This document shows positions 57,011 through 64,000 of a stretch of 64,000 bases of DNA, in pieces. Each line of letters begins with the position of its first letter. Position 1 is the first letter of the stretch. The notes under the pieces were generated by a model, which had not been told where the DNA came from, did not search any database, and saw only the letters and a list, made by a program, of their open reading frames with translations. The DNA is taken from contig CAJUAC010000004.1 in assembly GCA_910583885.1 (NCBI GenBank), forward strand, positions 21,663 to 85,662, written 5' to 3'. The stretch is from an uncultured Oscillospiraceae bacterium (GTDB lineage Bacteria; Bacillota; Clostridia; Oscillospirales; Oscillospiraceae). The translations under genes were made by a program, and so were the position numbers.

Positions 57011-57949
57011 TTACATGAGTGCAGCAATCAGCTGCGCCGTGGTCTGAATCGAAACCGGGTGCCTGAGGATGACAGCGTCGCTGCCGTAGGCCAGACAGGC
57101 GGCGGCAGTCTCCACCTCCATGTCAATGCCGCGCTCCTCCTGGCAACCCCACTCGGGGGCGTCCGTCTCGGTCGCGGTGGCCTCCTTCACGCCCCAGGTC
57201 TCCACGCCCACGGGCGTGATGATGGGCATCTGGAGGGTGGCGTCATTCTGGCTGAGGGCGGCGGCCTTCACACGCTCAAGGGTGGAGACCACGTACTCAA
57301 AGCCGTAACCGGCGGCGGCAGAGCCCACGTTCATGGCGATGTTCTCGCCGTTCACACCCATCTGGGTGACGAGCACGTTGAGCTGCTTGGCCAGGTTGAT
57401 ATCCACAGCGGACTCCGCACCCACCTTCTGGCCGTAGGCCAGGCCGGCGCCGGCGGCGATGCCCTTGTAGTTCTCCTCCTTGGCACTGAGCACCAGGATG
57501 TTCTTGCCCTGGAGGGCCTCGGAGATCTTGGCAAAGAGGTCCGCATCCTTCTCGGAGTTCTTGCACCCGGCGACGACCAGCGGCTTGTCAACGACCTCGG
57601 CCACAGCCTTGGCGTCGCTGACGCAGTCCTCAATGGACTTGTTCTCGCCGTTGGGGTCGGCCAGGTCAAAGCGGATGCAGACAAAATCTGCCTCCGGCAG
57701 CTCGGCCGCCTTCTTGGCGCGCTCGGCCAGGGTATTGCACCCGGCGTAGAACGCCTTCAGGCCCTCGGAGGGCTGCTCGGGGTCGTCAGACACGTCAATG
57801 CCGATCTTGGGGCGGTTGGCAATGGGCGCGTCGAAGGAGTAGAGGTTGAAGACATTCTGGCCGCCCAGGACGGTGGCCTTGTCTCCGGTGCCCAGCGTCA
57901 GCTCGTTGATCTTGGCGCTGAAGACCTGGGGCTTTTTGGCAAAAGGCAT
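57011..57949 (-). CDS. acsD: Corrinoid iron-sulfur protein small subunit AcsD, 312 aa
   Basis: TIM-barrel partner of AcsC in the CFeSP heterodimer that carries the methyl group to acetyl-CoA synthase. Family-typical segments: FNLYSFDAPIANRPKIGIDV, ADFVCIRFDLADPN and VTQMGVNGENIAMNVGSAAAG. Length is normal. GGGAGAC precedes the ATG, and the gap to the acsC-acsE gene is 14 bp. Transcribed in the operon his-rich - cooT - orf73 - metF - cooC - orf299 - acsD - acsCE. Confidence 0.95.
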   Translation of the reverse strand: MPFAKKPQVFSAKINELTLGTGDKATVLGGQNVFNLYSFDAPIANRPKIGIDVSDDPEQPSEGLKAFYAGCNTLAERAKKAAELPEADFVCIRFDLADPNGENKSIEDCVSDAKAVAEVVDKPLVVAGCKNSEKDADLFAKISEALQGKNILVLSAKEENYKGIAAGAGLAYGQKVGAESAVDINLAKQLNVLVTQMGVNGENIAMNVGSAAAGYGFEYVVSTLERVKAAALSQNDATLQMPIITPVGVETWGVKEATATETDAPEWGCQEERGIDMEVETAAACLAYGSDAVILRHPVSIQTTAQLIAALM

Positions 57950-57994
57950 GTTGGTTGTCTCCCTTCGTTTTTGTTGCTCGATATGGAACGGTTA

Positions 57995-58894
57995 TTAAAT
58001 GTCCAGCTTCTTCCAGGCCTTCTGGAGGCCCTTCTCAGAGAAGCCGATGGCGATATTGGGGTTGAAAGCGGACAGATAGTGGACCTCCAGATCCACATTC
58101 AGGCCCAGCTTGGCGCAGGCCTGCCGCTCACCCTGGTAGTAGGCGTGGACGCAGTGCTCAATGGGCGTGCCCACGGTGCCCACCGCGTCGTAGCGGGAGC
58201 GGGTGCGATGCTTCGAGGGCAGGCGGAAGCGCCGCCAGCCCTGGAGGATCTTGGGCAGCTCCACGCCCAGGACCAGCTCCATGTCCTCCCAGCTCTCCAT
58301 GGAGAACTTTACCACCACATCGCTGGCGTCGCCGGTGATGGCGCAGATGTAGTCGTTGGCCGCCGGGTTCACATGGAGGCTGCCGAAGGTGGCGGGCGAA
58401 GCCGCCGCGCCGCCATGGGCGGCCTCCTCCACGATCACATGGTTGGGGTTGAGCAGGAAGCGGTCCATGGCGACAAAGCCGGTGCCGGGCTTCTCCAGCT
58501 TGCCGCGGCACACCGCCACCACCTTGGCGCTCAGGTCAATGAGGGTAGCCCGGCGGGCCGCTAAGGCGGCGTCATACCAGGCGCAGGCCGCCGGGGCGCA
58601 GCCGAAGTCGATATACGCGCGCAAAATCTGCTCGCGCATATAGCGTGCCAGCTGCTCCCGGGCCTGGCAGTACCGGCCCAGGTCGTCCACGGCGGCGGAG
58701 GCGGGGATTTCCGCAGGGCAGAAACCCTCGCTCCACAGGTCCACCATGATCTGGTTGGTGTTATCAAAGCCCATGGCGAACCCCATCCGTCCGGACAGGA
58801 AGTCCGCCTCCGTGCTGTCCGGGAGGCCCTGGATATACTCGCCGGCAGGGGTATGGGGCGTATTCTCGGGGATTTCAGAGGTATGCTGTGTCAT
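57995..58894 (-). CDS. Unrecognised 299-aa protein encoded between cooC and acsD
   Basis: I do not recognise a family. It appears soluble: no signal peptide and no membrane helix. The N-terminal third is helical with FCPAEIP and a CAPAACAWYDAALAARR segment. The middle has FLLNPNHVIVEEAAHGG and a likely alpha/beta core with DVVVKFSMESWEDMELVLGVELP. About eight cysteines are scattered without a ferredoxin pattern. The start is well supported (GAGAGGAGAGG), and it is 45 bp upstream of acsD. Its position inside a methyl-transfer/nickel operon suggests a role in CFeSP or CODH/ACS assembly, activation or regulation. Confidence 0.75.
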   Translation of the reverse strand: MTQHTSEIPENTPHTPAGEYIQGLPDSTEADFLSGRMGFAMGFDNTNQIMVDLWSEGFCPAEIPASAAVDDLGRYCQAREQLARYMREQILRAYIDFGCAPAACAWYDAALAARRATLIDLSAKVVAVCRGKLEKPGTGFVAMDRFLLNPNHVIVEEAAHGGAAASPATFGSLHVNPAANDYICAITGDASDVVVKFSMESWEDMELVLGVELPKILQGWRRFRLPSKHRTRSRYDAVGTVGTPIEHCVHAYYQGERQACAKLGLNVDLEVHYLSAFNPNIAIGFSEKGLQKAWKKLDI

Positions 58895-58981
58895 TGTGTG
58901 CCTCTCCTCTCTGCGCAGTAGTCTGCCGCCGCGGACAGGGGCCGCGCCGGACCCCCCGATGACGGGGGGAGGGATGTGCCG

Positions 58982-59752
58982 TTACAGGCTGAGCTGGTCA
59001 AAAATGGCGTGAACCGCCTGCTTGACCGGGCTGTCCTTGGGCACGGTCACGGAGGGCCGGCCCTCTGCGTCGTAGGCATAGACGGTGTCGTCATGGGGGA
59101 CCACGCCGAAGAGCTTCATGCCGTACTTGTCGATCTCCTCCCGGACGCCGGGATTGAGCTCACCATTGGGGGCCCGGTTGATGATGAGGCCCACCTCTTT
59201 TGCGCCCAGCTTCAGCTCCGTGATCATCTGCGAGAGGCGGCCGGCCGCCTGGACGCCCCGGCGGGAGCAGTCGCTGACCAGCAGGATGGTGTCCACCTGG
59301 GGCAGGACGCCCCGGCTCAGGTGCTCCAGGCCCGCCTCGTTATCCACCACGATATAGCGGTAGTTCTTGGCGTACTTGGCCACCTGGGTGGTGAGCAGGC
59401 CGTTGACAAAGCAGTAGCAGCCCTTGCCCTGGGTGCGGCCCATGACCAGCAGGTCGAAGTCGTCCGCCTCGGTCAGCGCGTCGGAAAAGCGCATCTCCGC
59501 GTAGTCCGCCTTGGTCATCCCGGTGGGGATCACCTGCTCAGAGGCCATCTCCGCCCGGGTCATGTCCTCCCGGATATCGCCCAGGGTATCCTCCACCTCC
59601 ACCCCCAGCACCTCGTTGAGGTTGCTGTTGGCGTCGGCGTCCACAGCCAGGACGGGGCCGTTTTTCTTTTCGCACAGATACTCAATGAGCATCCCGCAGA
59701 TCGTGGTCTTGCCTACGCCGCCCTTGCCGGCCAGCGCGATGGTTTGTGCCAT
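58982..59752 (-). CDS. cooC: CooC-type nickel-insertion ATPase, 256 aa
   Basis: Deviant Walker A ATPase of the MinD/CooC class, with GKGGVGKTT at the N-terminus. CxC in KGCYCFVN (about residues 111-113) matches the Ni/Zn-binding CxC of CooC, and the DNEAGLEHLSRG segment is typical for CooC/AcsF. It couples ATP hydrolysis to nickel insertion into the C-cluster of CO dehydrogenase or the A-cluster of ACS. AAAGGAGG precedes the ATG. It is separated from metF by a 165-bp MITE-like element. Confidence 0.93.
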   Translation of the reverse strand: MAQTIALAGKGGVGKTTICGMLIEYLCEKKNGPVLAVDADANSNLNEVLGVEVEDTLGDIREDMTRAEMASEQVIPTGMTKADYAEMRFSDALTEADDFDLLVMGRTQGKGCYCFVNGLLTTQVAKYAKNYRYIVVDNEAGLEHLSRGVLPQVDTILLVSDCSRRGVQAAGRLSQMITELKLGAKEVGLIINRAPNGELNPGVREEIDKYGMKLFGVVPHDDTVYAYDAEGRPSVTVPKDSPVKQAVHAIFDQLSL

Positions 59753-59770
59753 AGTTGAAGTCCTCCTTTA

Positions 59771-59935
59771 GGCATACATTCTTTTTTCTTGAAAGAAAAA
59801 AGAATCAAAAAAGAGCATTTGCGGGAAGGCGTCCGCCTTCCCGCTTGTTTTTGAAAAACAGCAGGCAAAACGGAGTTTTGCACAGAGGTTTTCCTTTGAT
59901 ACTTCCCTTTTTTCAAAAAGAAAAGTATGTATGCC
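59771..59935. mobile_element. 165-bp MITE-like inverted-repeat element between metF and cooC
   Basis: The ends are perfect 9-bp inverted repeats (GGCATACAT at 59771, ATGTATGCC ending at 59935). They extend imperfectly into A/T hairpins (TTCTTTTTTCTTGAAAGAAA on the left; TTTTTTCAAAAAGAAAA on the right) followed inwards by (A/G)TCAAA. The centre holds a GCGGGAAGGC/GCCTTCCCGC hairpin. It has no coding capacity. I see no clear target-site duplication. It sits inside the operon, so its hairpins could change cooC expression relative to metF. Confidence 0.55.
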
Positions 59936-59950
59936 CGGTTCGTTTGGGGA

Positions 59951-60904
59951 TTAGAGGTCGACGATGCCGGACTCCTTGACAATGCGGGCCACGTCGTCGT
60001 ACTTGTTGAGGGCATAGAGGTGGATGCCGTCGATGCCGCAGGCGCGGTACTCGTCGATCTGGTTGATGGTGTAGGCGATACCGGCCTCCTTGAAGCTGGC
60101 CTTCTTGCCCTCGATATCGGCGTCAAAGCAAGCCTCGTCGCCCTTGGCGGTCTTGAGACCGACGGAGAAGGGGTTGGGGAAGATCCAGTTCTTGGAAATG
60201 ATCTCGCACAGGGCGCGGGGCATGACGCAGCCGTTGCGGCTGAGGGCCATGTTGATGGTGGCGGACTGGTCCAGGATGGGCATGATGCCCACGTCCACAG
60301 GCATCCAGATGCCGGCGGCGCGGATGGCCTCCAGCCAGTACTTGAACTGGTCCATATCCCAGCACAGCTGGGTCATGATGTAGTCTGCGCCTTCATCCTG
60401 CTTCTGCTTGAGGAAGCCGATGTCAGCCTCCAGGCTGCGGCAGGCGATGTGGCCCTCGGGGGAGCCGGCCACGGCGATGGTGAACTTGTCGCCGAACTCC
60501 TGGCGCACAAACTTGACCAGCTCAGTGGCGTAGTGCAGGTCGCCGCCGGTGCCTGTCCAGCCGAAGGGCAGGTCGCCGCGCAGGGCCAGCATGTGGTTGA
60601 TGCCGTGCTCCAGGTAGGTGTTCAGCTGCTCCTTGATGCCCTCGCGGGTATTGCCGATGCAGGTGAAGTGGGTGACAGGGGTGGACTTGCCATCCTTCTG
60701 GATCTTGTCAAGAACCTCCAGGTTCTTGCCCACATTGGTGCCGCCTGCGCCATAGGTGCAGGAGATGTAGTCGGGGTTCAGGGTGTAGAGCTGCTCCAGC
60801 ACGCCGCCCGCGCCGCACAGCTTCTCCATGCCCGCGTCAGTCTTGGGGGGGAACACCTCAAACGAAAACGCGGATCTCTCTTCAAAAATATCGGCTACAC
60901 TCAT
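59951..60904 (-). CDS. metF: Methylenetetrahydrofolate reductase MetF, 317 aa
   Basis: FAD-containing TIM barrel that reduces 5,10-methylene-THF to 5-methyl-THF, the substrate of AcsE. Motifs: FSFEVFPPKTDAGMEKL at the N-terminus, YISCTYGAGGTN, LALRGDLPFGW and IMTQLCWDMD. It is a MetF of ordinary length; no zinc-containing MetV or RnfC2-like partner gene is beside it, so electron supply may differ from that of Moorella or Acetobacterium. GGAGG precedes the ATG 15 bases upstream of it. Confidence 0.94.
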   Translation of the reverse strand: MSVADIFEERSAFSFEVFPPKTDAGMEKLCGAGGVLEQLYTLNPDYISCTYGAGGTNVGKNLEVLDKIQKDGKSTPVTHFTCIGNTREGIKEQLNTYLEHGINHMLALRGDLPFGWTGTGGDLHYATELVKFVRQEFGDKFTIAVAGSPEGHIACRSLEADIGFLKQKQDEGADYIMTQLCWDMDQFKYWLEAIRAAGIWMPVDVGIMPILDQSATINMALSRNGCVMPRALCEIISKNWIFPNPFSVGLKTAKGDEACFDADIEGKKASFKEAGIAYTINQIDEYRACGIDGIHLYALNKYDDVARIVKESGIVDL

Positions 60905-61000
60905 GATACATGGTCCTCCATTTTTTATATTTTATGTTCAGCGGCGCCGCCGCAGGGGATACATGGTTATTTTGCGCCCGCCTCCCAGGGGGCGGGCAGC

Positions 61001-61222
61001 TTACAGGGGCGTGAACGAATAGCGCTTGAGCAGGCCGGCGGTATTGGTGTGGTAAACCACAGCGCCGTCGGCCAAATCCTCCCGCTCGATCTCCGCCCGG
61101 GGCTCCAGGGCGCGGATATAGGCATCCGTGTCCTCCACGGACACCTCCTGGAAATCCACGTCCCGCATCTGGTTATTGCTGCACTGGTTAAAAATTTCGC
61201 AGCAGAGCTCGTAGTCCCGCAT
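61001..61222 (-). CDS. Small protein, 73 aa, unknown, in the acs/nickel operon
   Basis: An acidic soluble protein with three cysteines near the N-terminus (ELCCEIFNQC) and an alpha/beta look. No family recognised. The start follows the cooT stop by 6 bp, with GGGGTGAG as ribosome site, and metF follows 96 bp later. Gene spacing indicates cotranscription with nickel-handling genes; the CC...C motif could bind metal. Confidence 0.65.
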   Translation of the reverse strand: MRDYELCCEIFNQCSNNQMRDVDFQEVSVEDTDAYIRALEPRAEIEREDLADGAVVYHTNTAGLLKRYSFTPL

Positions 61223-61228
61223 GGCCGC

Positions 61229-61417
61229 TCACCCCGCCGCCACGACCACCGCGCCGGCGGTCAGGTCCGCGCTGAGCAAACGGCCGGTGATGGTGGTGCT
61301 CTCGCCCATCACGTCCACAAAGGTCAGCTGATCCCCGTCGATGGTGATGTTTGCCACAAACCGGCACAGGATATTCTCATCCTGCTTCTCATGATTATAT
61401 ACTGTGGAAAGGCACAT
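61229..61417 (-). CDS. cooT: CooT-family nickel-binding protein, 62 aa
   Basis: A small beta protein starting MCLSTVY, the N-terminal Cys2 signature of the CooT family, followed by an SH3-like FVANITIDGDQLTFVDVMGE core. CooT of Rhodospirillum rubrum binds Ni(II) through Cys2 and assists CO dehydrogenase maturation. Length is typical. AAGGAG stands upstream. It lies directly after a His-rich gene and in the same operon as cooC, giving three nickel-related genes together. Confidence 0.82.
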   Translation of the reverse strand: MCLSTVYNHEKQDENILCRFVANITIDGDQLTFVDVMGESTTITGRLLSADLTAGAVVVAAG

Positions 61418-61438
61418 TGCGTATCTGCTCCTTATTTA

Positions 61439-61759
61439 TTAAGCGTTTTCGCCCTCAATCAGCTCCAGGGCCGCAGAGAGGTATCCGTTGGCCTGGTCGA
61501 AGGACTCCACAGCGTGGAGGAGCTGGTGCTGGGCCTCGCCGGTAAACTGGTGGGCCATATCGCTCAGCTCCGCGGCATGGTGGATGTTGTGCTCCAGCAT
61601 GTACCGCAGCACGGCAACGGTCTGCTCCCCGCCGTGGGCGTGGCTATGCCCGCCGTCGTGGGTGTGCTCGTGGCTGTGGGTGTGGGGGCCGTTCTCCCCC
61701 ATGTGGGTGTGCTCGTGGGTATGGGCCGCGCCGTCATGGCTGTGGTCAAGATGTTCCAT
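61439..61759 (-). CDS. His-rich putative nickel-storage protein (CooJ-like in composition), 106 aa
   Basis: The first 44 residues contain 15 histidines in HxH and HxHxH patterns. The remaining about 60 residues form two helices (VAVLRYMLEHNIHHAAELSDMAHQ, then GEAQHQLLHAVESFDQ). His-rich tails of this kind bind nickel in CooJ, HypB and UreE. First gene of the operon leading to cooT, cooC and the acs genes, with its own consensus promoter. It is not clearly homologous to CooJ, where the His-rich part is C-terminal. Confidence 0.78.
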   Translation of the reverse strand: MEHLDHSHDGAAHTHEHTHMGENGPHTHSHEHTHDGGHSHAHGGEQTVAVLRYMLEHNIHHAAELSDMAHQFTGEAQHQLLHAVESFDQANGYLSAALELIEGENA

Positions 61760-61803
61760 GCAGTTACCTCCCCGTCATATTGACACAATTTTAACTAAGT
61801 AAC

Positions 61804-61832
61804 ACTATACCGCAAGTTCCCCGAATTTGCAA
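61804..61832 (-). promoter_or_regulatory. Sigma-A promoter of the nickel/metF/acs operon
   Basis: Minus-strand TTGCAA (61832-61827), 17-bp spacer, TATAGT (61809-61804). It lies about 45 bp before the His-rich gene and could drive all eight leftward genes down to acsCE. Confidence 0.75.
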
Positions 61833-61834
61833 GG

Positions 61835-62180
61835 AGTAGAAGAAGAATATTTGACGAAAAATTTTTGAATTCTTTGTGAATTCAGACGACTGTGCGCGCC
61901 AGCCCAGGAATCTGAAGGGCTGGGACGGCCTGCGCACACAGCCGGCCCGGTTCCGGGCAGCTGGGAACCCCGCCCTGTTTTGATGCCGCACCGGCGGGCT
62001 CCTTCATTTTCAGCTGCCTTTATGATACCACAGCATTTCAAAAAAAGAAAGGCTGGTATTGTGTCCGGTGTGGATCCTGCACCGCAGCAGACGGATGGAT
62101 GGCGGGTCCCTGCCAGAATCCTCCATCCATAAACTGCCCGCCCTTGGGGCAGAATAGGGCGGAATGGAGGATGAGACACT
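61835..62180. other. Divergent intergenic region between the acs operon and the YfcC gene
   Basis: About 345 bp without a supported gene. It contains an A/T-rich stretch with GAATTC direct repeats (61,866-61,880). A large imperfect inverted repeat (TGTGCGC...GCGCACA, with CCAGCCC/GGGCTGG inside, 61,889-61,942) and other GC-rich pairings follow. No known riboswitch core recognised. The YfcC ribosome site GGAGGATGAG lies at the right end. Confidence 0.4.
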
Positions 62181-63566
62181 ATGAAACAATTCCGGATGCC
62201 AACGGCGTATACCATCCTGTTTATCCTGCTGATCCTGGTGGCGGCGGCCACCTGGCTGGTCCCTGCCGGGACCTACGACCGCGCGGAGGACGATACCCCC
62301 ATTGCCGGGACCTACCACCAGGTCGATCAGCAGCCCCAGGGGCCGGGGGAGGTCATCCTCGCGTCCTTCCAGGGGTTTTATGACGCAGTGGATGTGGCGC
62401 TGTTTATCCTGATGGTCGGCGGCTTTTTGGGCGTGGTGATGAAGACCGGGGCCATCGACGCGGGGGTGAGCAACGTGGTGCGGCTGCTGGGGGGCAGGGA
62501 GATCCTGCTGATCCCGGTGCTGATGATCCTGTTCAGCCTGGGCGGGACCTCCTTTGGCATGTGGGAGGAGACCATGGCCTTCTACCCACTGCTGGTACCA
62601 GTCTTTGCCGCGGCGGGGTATGACGCGCTGGTCGGGGTGGCCGTGGTGCTGCTGGGCAGCGGCGCGGGGGTGCTGGCCAGCACCGTCAACCCCTTCGCCA
62701 CAGGTATTGCCTCCGGCTTCGCCGGGGTCAGCCTGGGGGACGGGCTGATCCTGCGCCTCATCATGCTCGTTGTCTGCGACGCGGCAGCGATCTGGTACGT
62801 GATGGCCTATGCCCGGCGGGTGCGCAGCAACCCGGAGAAGTCCCTGACCAGCGGGCTGGAGCGCCGGTTCGAGGCAAAAAAGGGCGGGGACGTGCCCACG
62901 CTGGACGGCCGGCGGAAGCTGGTGCTGGCGGTCTTTACGGCGGTATTTTTGGTGATGATCTACGCGGTGATCCCCTTTGACGAGATCGGCATCCCCGTGC
63001 CCACCCTGGGATGGTGGTTCCCGGAGCTGAGCGGGCTGTTCCTGGTAGGCGGCCTGGCCGTGGGGCTGGCTTACGGCCTGGGCGAGGAGGGGATTGTGGA
63101 TGCCTTTGTAGCCGGTGCGGCGGACCTGGTGGGCGTGGGGCTGATTATCGGCATCAGCCGGGGCATCACAGTGCTCATGGATGGCGGGATGATGACGGAC
63201 ACGGTGCTCTACTGGGGCGAGCGGGTGCTGGAGGGGACTGGCTCCGTTGCCTTTATCCTGCTGGTATACCTGATCTACCTGCCCCTCTCCGTACTGATCC
63301 CCTCGTCCTCCGGCCTGGCGACGCTGTCCGTGCCCATCGTGGCCCCGCTGGGGCAGTTTGCCGGTATTGACGGCAGCCTCATTGTCACCGCTTTCCAATC
63401 CGCCTCGGGCCTGGTCAACATCATCACCCCCACAGCTGCGGTGGTCATGGGCGGGCTGGCCTTTGGCAATATCCCCTATGACCGGTGGGTCCGGTTTGTC
63501 TGGAAATTGATACTAATTTTCTTCCTGCTGACGGCTGCATTTTTGGCGGTATCCGCTGTTTTATAA
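62181..63566 (+). CDS. YfcC-family membrane carrier (C4-dicarboxylate/amino acid transporter-like), 461 aa
   Basis: About 11-12 membrane helices. It starts with MPTAYTILFILLILVAAATWLVPAG, the YfcC/DcuC-like signature, and carries GGTSFGMWEETMAFYPL and a C-terminal IPSSSGLATLSVPI/NIITPTAAVVMGG pair typical of the ion-transporter superfamily. Members are proposed to move dicarboxylates, arginine/ornithine or peptides; the substrate is not known here. GGAGG lies about 11 nt upstream of ATG 62181. The amidohydrolase gene following it may act on the imported compound. Confidence 0.87.
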   Translation: MKQFRMPTAYTILFILLILVAAATWLVPAGTYDRAEDDTPIAGTYHQVDQQPQGPGEVILASFQGFYDAVDVALFILMVGGFLGVVMKTGAIDAGVSNVVRLLGGREILLIPVLMILFSLGGTSFGMWEETMAFYPLLVPVFAAAGYDALVGVAVVLLGSGAGVLASTVNPFATGIASGFAGVSLGDGLILRLIMLVVCDAAAIWYVMAYARRVRSNPEKSLTSGLERRFEAKKGGDVPTLDGRRKLVLAVFTAVFLVMIYAVIPFDEIGIPVPTLGWWFPELSGLFLVGGLAVGLAYGLGEEGIVDAFVAGAADLVGVGLIIGISRGITVLMDGGMMTDTVLYWGERVLEGTGSVAFILLVYLIYLPLSVLIPSSSGLATLSVPIVAPLGQFAGIDGSLIVTAFQSASGLVNIITPTAAVVMGGLAFGNIPYDRWVRFVWKLILIFFLLTAAFLAVSAVL

Positions 63567-63579
63567 AGGGCGTTGTGTG

Positions 63580-63588
63580 TGTTATACT
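63580..63588 (+). promoter_or_regulatory. Extended -10 promoter of the amidohydrolase gene
   Basis: TGT-TATACT (TATACT 63583-63588) lies 54 bp before the start; the -35 region is weak. Confidence 0.45.
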
Positions 63589-63641
63589 CTAAGAAAATAG
63601 CGGTTTCTTAGACTATCCGGAAAGGGCAGGGGTATCCAGCC

Positions 63642-64000
63642 ATGAAAGTAATTGATATGCACACCCACATCTTCCCAGAGAAGGTTGCCGCCAAGGCCAC
63701 CGTGGCTACGGCGGAGTATTTCGACCTCCCCGAGCCCCCCAACCACTACGGCAGCGTAGCCGAGCTGGTGGAGGTACTGGGCCGGGCCCAAATCGATTAC
63801 GCCATGGTATTTTCCGCCGCCACTACCGCCCACCAGGTGGAGCACGTCAACCGCTATATCCTCAGCGAGGCCCAGCTCCACCCCCAGTTCATCCCCTGCG
63901 GCACCCTCCACGCAGACTATGCGGACTACAGGGGGGAGCTGCGCTGGATGCGGGAGAACGGCATCTTCGGCGTGAAGCTCCACCCGGAGTTCCAGCACTT
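63642..64000 (+). CDS. Amidohydrolase-family (TIM-barrel metal-dependent hydrolase) protein, first 119 residues
   Basis: The gene runs off the right edge. It begins MKVIDMHTHIFPEK, with the HxH metal-ligand pair of the amidohydrolase-2 family, and continues with FIPCGTLHADY and GIFGVKLHPEFQ, whose His is also a conserved feature. Family members decarboxylate or hydrolyse carboxylated rings and lactones; the substrate is unknown. AAAGGGCAGGGG precedes the ATG. It lies 75 bp after the YfcC carrier gene and has its own possible promoter. Confidence 0.88.
   Translation, partial: MKVIDMHTHIFPEKVAAKATVATAEYFDLPEPPNHYGSVAELVEVLGRAQIDYAMVFSAATTAHQVEHVNRYILSEAQLHPQFIPCGTLHADYADYRGELRWMRENGIFGVKLHPEFQH

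Noticed and set aside
55041..57047. 668-aa plus-strand ORF opposite acsC-acsE
   Set aside because: Antisense shadow with extreme Gly/Val/Leu/His content; the acsC-acsE fusion on the minus strand is unambiguous.
59927..61783. 618-aa plus-strand ORF opposite metF and the nickel genes
   Set aside because: Antisense shadow covering several real genes and their ribosome sites.
62010..63398. 462-aa minus-strand ORF opposite the YfcC gene
   Set aside because: His/Gln/Gly-rich shadow; the plus strand encodes a coherent 12-helix carrier.

Overview
The window looks like a GC-rich (roughly 60% by eye) Gram-positive anaerobe of the Clostridia, most like the Oscillospiraceae (Flavonifractor / Lawsonibacter / Intestinimonas relatives). 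Reasons: Bacillota-type regulation (a T-box, a tetrahydrofolate riboswitch, near-consensus sigma-A promoters with 17-bp spacers, AGGAGG ribosome sites), a ClpC-type ATPase, type III glutamine synthetase, SLH-anchored surface proteins, an [FeFe] hydrogenase, and Wood-Ljungdahl (acetyl-CoA pathway) genes. The genus is inference. I saw no rRNA, tRNA, CRISPR array, prophage or complete insertion sequence.

Layout. 1-5.7 kb: 5' part of clpC, a small ferredoxin, a VanW-family membrane protein, a 41-aa membrane peptide and mgtE. 5.8-9.9 kb: glnN and asnB behind an asparagine T-box. 10-16.4 kb: yifB/comM, a MarR-TauE operon with a visible operator, a lipoprotein, rsmI, a DUF5662 protein and an RNHCP-domain protein. 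16.4-25.7 kb: an SLH-anchored subtilisin and an alpha-glucan uptake locus (GH13, PocR-AraC regulator, ABC importer). 26.3-30.8 kb: a glutamate-synthase-linked (group A2-like) [FeFe] hydrogenase operon ending in an ECF S component. 31-39 kb: a one-carbon/folate region: THF riboswitch, folT, fhs, then after an inserted regulatory pair fchA, folD, a DUF1576 membrane protein and 5-formyl-THF cyclo-ligase. 39-54.6 kb: MATE/MarR, cell-wall and envelope-stress genes (NlpC/P60, degenerate deacetylase, response regulator-kinase-HtrA), pgi, a BlaI/M56 sensor pair, a membrane-tethered HTH protein and a secreted Cys/His-repeat protein. 54.7-61.8 kb: a leftward methyl-branch and nickel-maturation operon. 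62-64 kb: a YfcC-type carrier and the start of an amidohydrolase.

The two one-carbon blocks fit together. Fhs, FchA, FolD and MetF would carry formate to methyl-THF; a single polypeptide fusing AcsC (corrinoid iron-sulfur protein large subunit) to AcsE (methyl-THF methyltransferase), with AcsD, would pass the methyl group to acetyl-CoA synthase. A His-rich protein, a CooT-like protein and a CooC ATPase in the same operon imply nickel delivery to a CODH/ACS encoded outside the window. FolD has lost two catalytic residues needed for cyclohydrolase activity, which explains the dedicated FchA beside it. The most distinctive items are the AcsC-AcsE fusion, the unrecognised 299-aa protein between acsD and cooC, the DUF1576 protein in the folate operon, the 40-residue Cys/His repeat protein, and a 165-bp MITE-like inverted-repeat element inside the acs operon.
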